This document shows, in pieces, positions 24,038 to 25,920 of a stretch of DNA of 25,920 nt. Positions within the stretch are counted from its first letter, which is position 1; every line of letters begins with the position of its first letter. This DNA comes from DATJGF01 sp035495315. GTDB lineage: Bacteria > Verrucomicrobiota > Verrucomicrobiia > Limisphaerales > UBA8199. The DNA is taken from NCBI GenBank assembly GCA_035495315.1, contig DATJGF010000136.1:1-25920 (forward strand), written 5' to 3'. Under the pieces are notes generated by a model that saw nothing but the letters and a program-made list of their open reading frames with translations, was not told the DNA's origin and made no database searches. Both the position numbers and the translations under genes were made by a program.

Positions 24038-24930
24038 ATGTCATCTATTACACTCCATCTCGGTCTCGATGTCCATAAGGACTCCATCACCACCGCCGTC
24101 GCTGACGGCCGCTCCAAAGACGAGATCCGCCTCTTCGGCAGCATCACCAACGACCTCCACGCGCTCGCGAAGGCTTTGAGTTGTATCCGCAAGGCTCATC
24201 CTGATGCGCAGTTGGATGTCGCCTACGAAGCTGGTCCCTGCGCCTTTGGCATCGCCAGACCCCTCAAACAGCTCAAAGTCCCTTGCCTGGTAGCTGCCCC
24301 CTCGCTCATTCCCAAGCAGCCGGGTTCACCCTTCAAAACGGACAAACCCGATGCTCGCACCATCGCCCGGCTCTTGCGCGCCGGCGAACTCACCGCCTCT
24401 ACATCCCCGAGCCCACTGATGAGGCCATTCGCGATTTGTGCCGCGCTCGGACCGCTGCCGTCGACGATCTGCGCCGTTGTCGCCTTCGCCTCAAGGACTT
24501 CCTGCTGCGCCACGGCTACCGCTATCAAGGCAAGGCCAATTGGAGTCAGCCCCACATGCGTTATCTCCGTGAATTAGTCCTGCCTCATCCAGCCATGAAA
24601 ACTATCCTGGAAGAATATCTTCAAGGCATCGACGCCGCTCACGCTCGGGTGAAACGCATCGAGGCTTCGCCGCCGCTTCACCTCCAATCGATTTTCGGTG
24701 GACGCTACTTCGAAGAAAAAACGAAGAAGAATTACTTTCGCCTGTTGACATTTTGTCAGCCATATCAACGCTGCGCAGCAGCGGCCCCGCGCCGCTGGCT
24801 TCTGGAATGTAAAAAGGAGTTCATCGCGGTGTTGGCTGCATGGGCTTGTTACGCCGTATCGGCCTCAAGGCGACCGGATGCGGTAGAAACGTTCCGGATA
24901 ATTCTTCCACTGGGGATCGCTGAAATATAG
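24038..24930 (+). pseudogene. IS110-family transposase, frameshifted and 3'-truncated
   Basis: The N-terminal DEDD domain is recognisable: LGLDVHKDSITTAV, VAYEAGPCAFGIARPL and KTDKPDARTIARLLRAGEL. At about 24395-24400 the frame shifts: the continuation LYIPEPTDEAIRDLCRAR, then LRLKDFLLRHGYRY, lies in the next frame. One missing C in ACCGCC-CTCTAC would explain it. Similarity ends near ARVKRIEA (about 24660), where the C-terminal Transposase_20 domain should begin; the rest to 24930 is unrelated. The ATG at 24038 (MSSITLHLG) is the natural start. The element is not functional as read. Confidence 0.8.
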
Positions 24931-25920
24931 CAGCCCGTTCGTCAGCGTGCAGGTCTGCAGCGGTATCCAGGAGTCACCTGCAAGGCCGGCGCTGGCTTCA
25001 ATTACGACCGGAATGTCTGCTGTCCCTGCGATATTGAATCCGAATTGGTCCTGCCGCACCCCGAAGCTTCCATCGGTTGTCTGTGCTTGCGGGTTCCAGA
25101 GCATTGCGGGGACGCCAGCGTAGGTCAGCCCCCAGCCCGTGGTCCCCGGCATGTAATAAACCGTTACGTTGTTGGAGGGAAGGAACAGATCAGACCAGAA
25201 TCCTACCACCGCGGGGGCGTTCCCTTTGAAATAAACGCCCACCAGGTTCGAGCAGCTTTCGAACGCCCAGTTGCCAATTGTCGCCAAACTTGCGGGCAAC
25301 GTGACGTTGGTCAGGGCCGCGCCAGTGAAGGCATGAGCGCCGATGTAGGTCGGGCCGTTCTCGATAACCACATTGGCGAGGTTGACACATCCAAAAAATG
25401 CGTAGGCCCCCAGGTTGGTAACGCTGCCGGGGACCACCACGCTGGCCAGGCTTGTGCAATACTCGAAGGCATAGCCTATACCAGCTCCAAGCTGGGTCAC
25501 GCTCTTGCCTATCTTCACCTCGGTCAGACTAGAACAACCAGCAAACGCAAACTGGCCGATCGTTGTGACGCGGTCAGGTATGCTGACTCGTGTCAGTGCC
25601 GTGCAGGCATCGAAACTTCCGCCTCCGATGTAAACAACGTGGGTGCCTAGGCTGACATTCGTTAACGCACCGCACAGCGCGAACGCCCCCGCTATAAAAC
25701 CACCGTCCTCGATGTTGGTCACGCTGTCCGGGATCGTGATTGCCGAGAGGCTTGTGTTTCCTGTAAACGCCGATCCACCGATTGCAGTGACTGGCAGTCC
25801 GTCAATAATCGCTGGGATGGCGACGTTGCCTCCGGGGCCGATGTAATTCGTTATGGTTATCGAGCCGTTTGTGATGGTGTATTGAAAGTCTTCTCCGCGC
25901 AATCTGCCACTCAGCGGCAA
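24865..25920 (-). CDS. BspA-like leucine-rich-repeat surface protein, 5' end beyond window
   Basis: At least 351 residues are present. Repeats of about 23 residues with the LRR_5/BspA pattern (AITIPDSVTNI, VSIPDRVTTIGQFAFAGCSS, VVVPGSVTNLGAYAFFGC, VTLPASLATIGNWAFESCSN) run from about residue 30 to 240. A C-terminal module of about 100 residues ends in FYRIRSP, a style I associate with secreted verrucomicrobial proteins. The frame is open to the window edge, so the signal peptide and true start are missing; the TTG at the edge is incidental. Such proteins are secreted or surface-bound and often expanded in these genomes. The 3' end overlaps the unrelated tail of the IS110 remnant. Confidence 0.9.
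   Translation of the reverse strand: MPLSGRLRGEDFQYTITNGSITITNYIGPGGNVAIPAIIDGLPVTAIGGSAFTGNTSLSAITIPDSVTNIEDGGFIAGAFALCGALTNVSLGTHVVYIGGGSFDACTALTRVSIPDRVTTIGQFAFAGCSSLTEVKIGKSVTQLGAGIGYAFEYCTSLASVVVPGSVTNLGAYAFFGCVNLANVVIENGPTYIGAHAFTGAALTNVTLPASLATIGNWAFESCSNLVGVYFKGNAPAVVGFWSDLFLPSNNVTVYYMPGTTGWGLTYAGVPAMLWNPQAQTTDGSFGVRQDQFGFNIAGTADIPVVIEASAGLAGDSWIPLQTCTLTNGLLYFSDPQWKNYPERFYRIRSP

Noticed and set aside
24660..24864. Remaining open frame after the IS110 similarity ends
   Set aside because: No similarity to the Transposase_20 domain and no other recognisable motif; treated as read-through into flanking DNA.
25000..25800. Periodic sequence that could suggest a CRISPR or tandem DNA repeat
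   Set aside because: The periodicity is at the protein level (BspA-like LRR units of about 23 residues); the DNA repeats are too diverged for CRISPR.

Overview
The window looks like bacterial chromosome from a Verrucomicrobiota member of the Pedosphaera/Limisphaerales type. This is inferred from gene content and style: a very long DUF2723 membrane protein with a TPR tail, tandem PilT-type ATPases, a BspA-like repeat protein ending in FYRIRSP, and scattered palindromic and heptamer repeats. No rRNA or marker gene settles the taxonomy. Almost every gene is on the minus strand.

Region 1 (1-3810) is a DNA-damage/mutagenesis locus. lexA lies upstream of one uninterrupted minus-strand reading frame. 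That frame encodes a Y-family DinB polymerase with intact catalytic residues, a hydrophilic linker, and then the PHP and catalytic palm domains of a C-family DnaE2 polymerase, running off the left edge. Elsewhere these translesion functions sit on separate proteins (DinB or ImuB, and DnaE2). Here they appear fused in one polypeptide, which is the most striking observation in the window. An E. coli-like SOS box lies upstream of lexA.

Region 2 (3905-14491) is housekeeping and motility. It holds a Uma2-family nuclease, a DUF885 lipoprotein predicted to be a metallopeptidase, a TRAM/Fe-S RNA uracil-5-methyltransferase, a three-gene PilT operon (PilT, PilU-like, small uncharacterised protein), a divergent MidA-type methyltransferase carrying a 7-bp tandem repeat in its coding sequence, and a grpE-dnaJ-rsmE cluster.

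Region 3 (14654-19864) is a tightly overlapping operon: ECF sigma factor, single-TM putative anti-sigma factor, and a 1447-residue DUF2723 GT-C-like membrane protein with a TPR-rich tail.

Region 4 (about 19880-24002) is accessory DNA organised like an integron cassette array without a visible integrase. Five minus-strand genes (SnoaL/DUF4440-like, cupin, 79-aa membrane protein, serpin lipoprotein, 80-aa membrane protein) are each followed by an attC-like imperfect palindrome; three of the five keep at least one exact core box on each strand reading or nearly so. One site is interrupted by a 135-bp MITE-like element. The array ends in a 27-residue antitoxin remnant and a frameshifted, truncated GNAT pseudogene.

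Region 5 (24038-25920) holds a frameshifted, truncated IS110-family transposase and the C-terminal part of a BspA-like leucine-rich-repeat protein that runs off the right edge.
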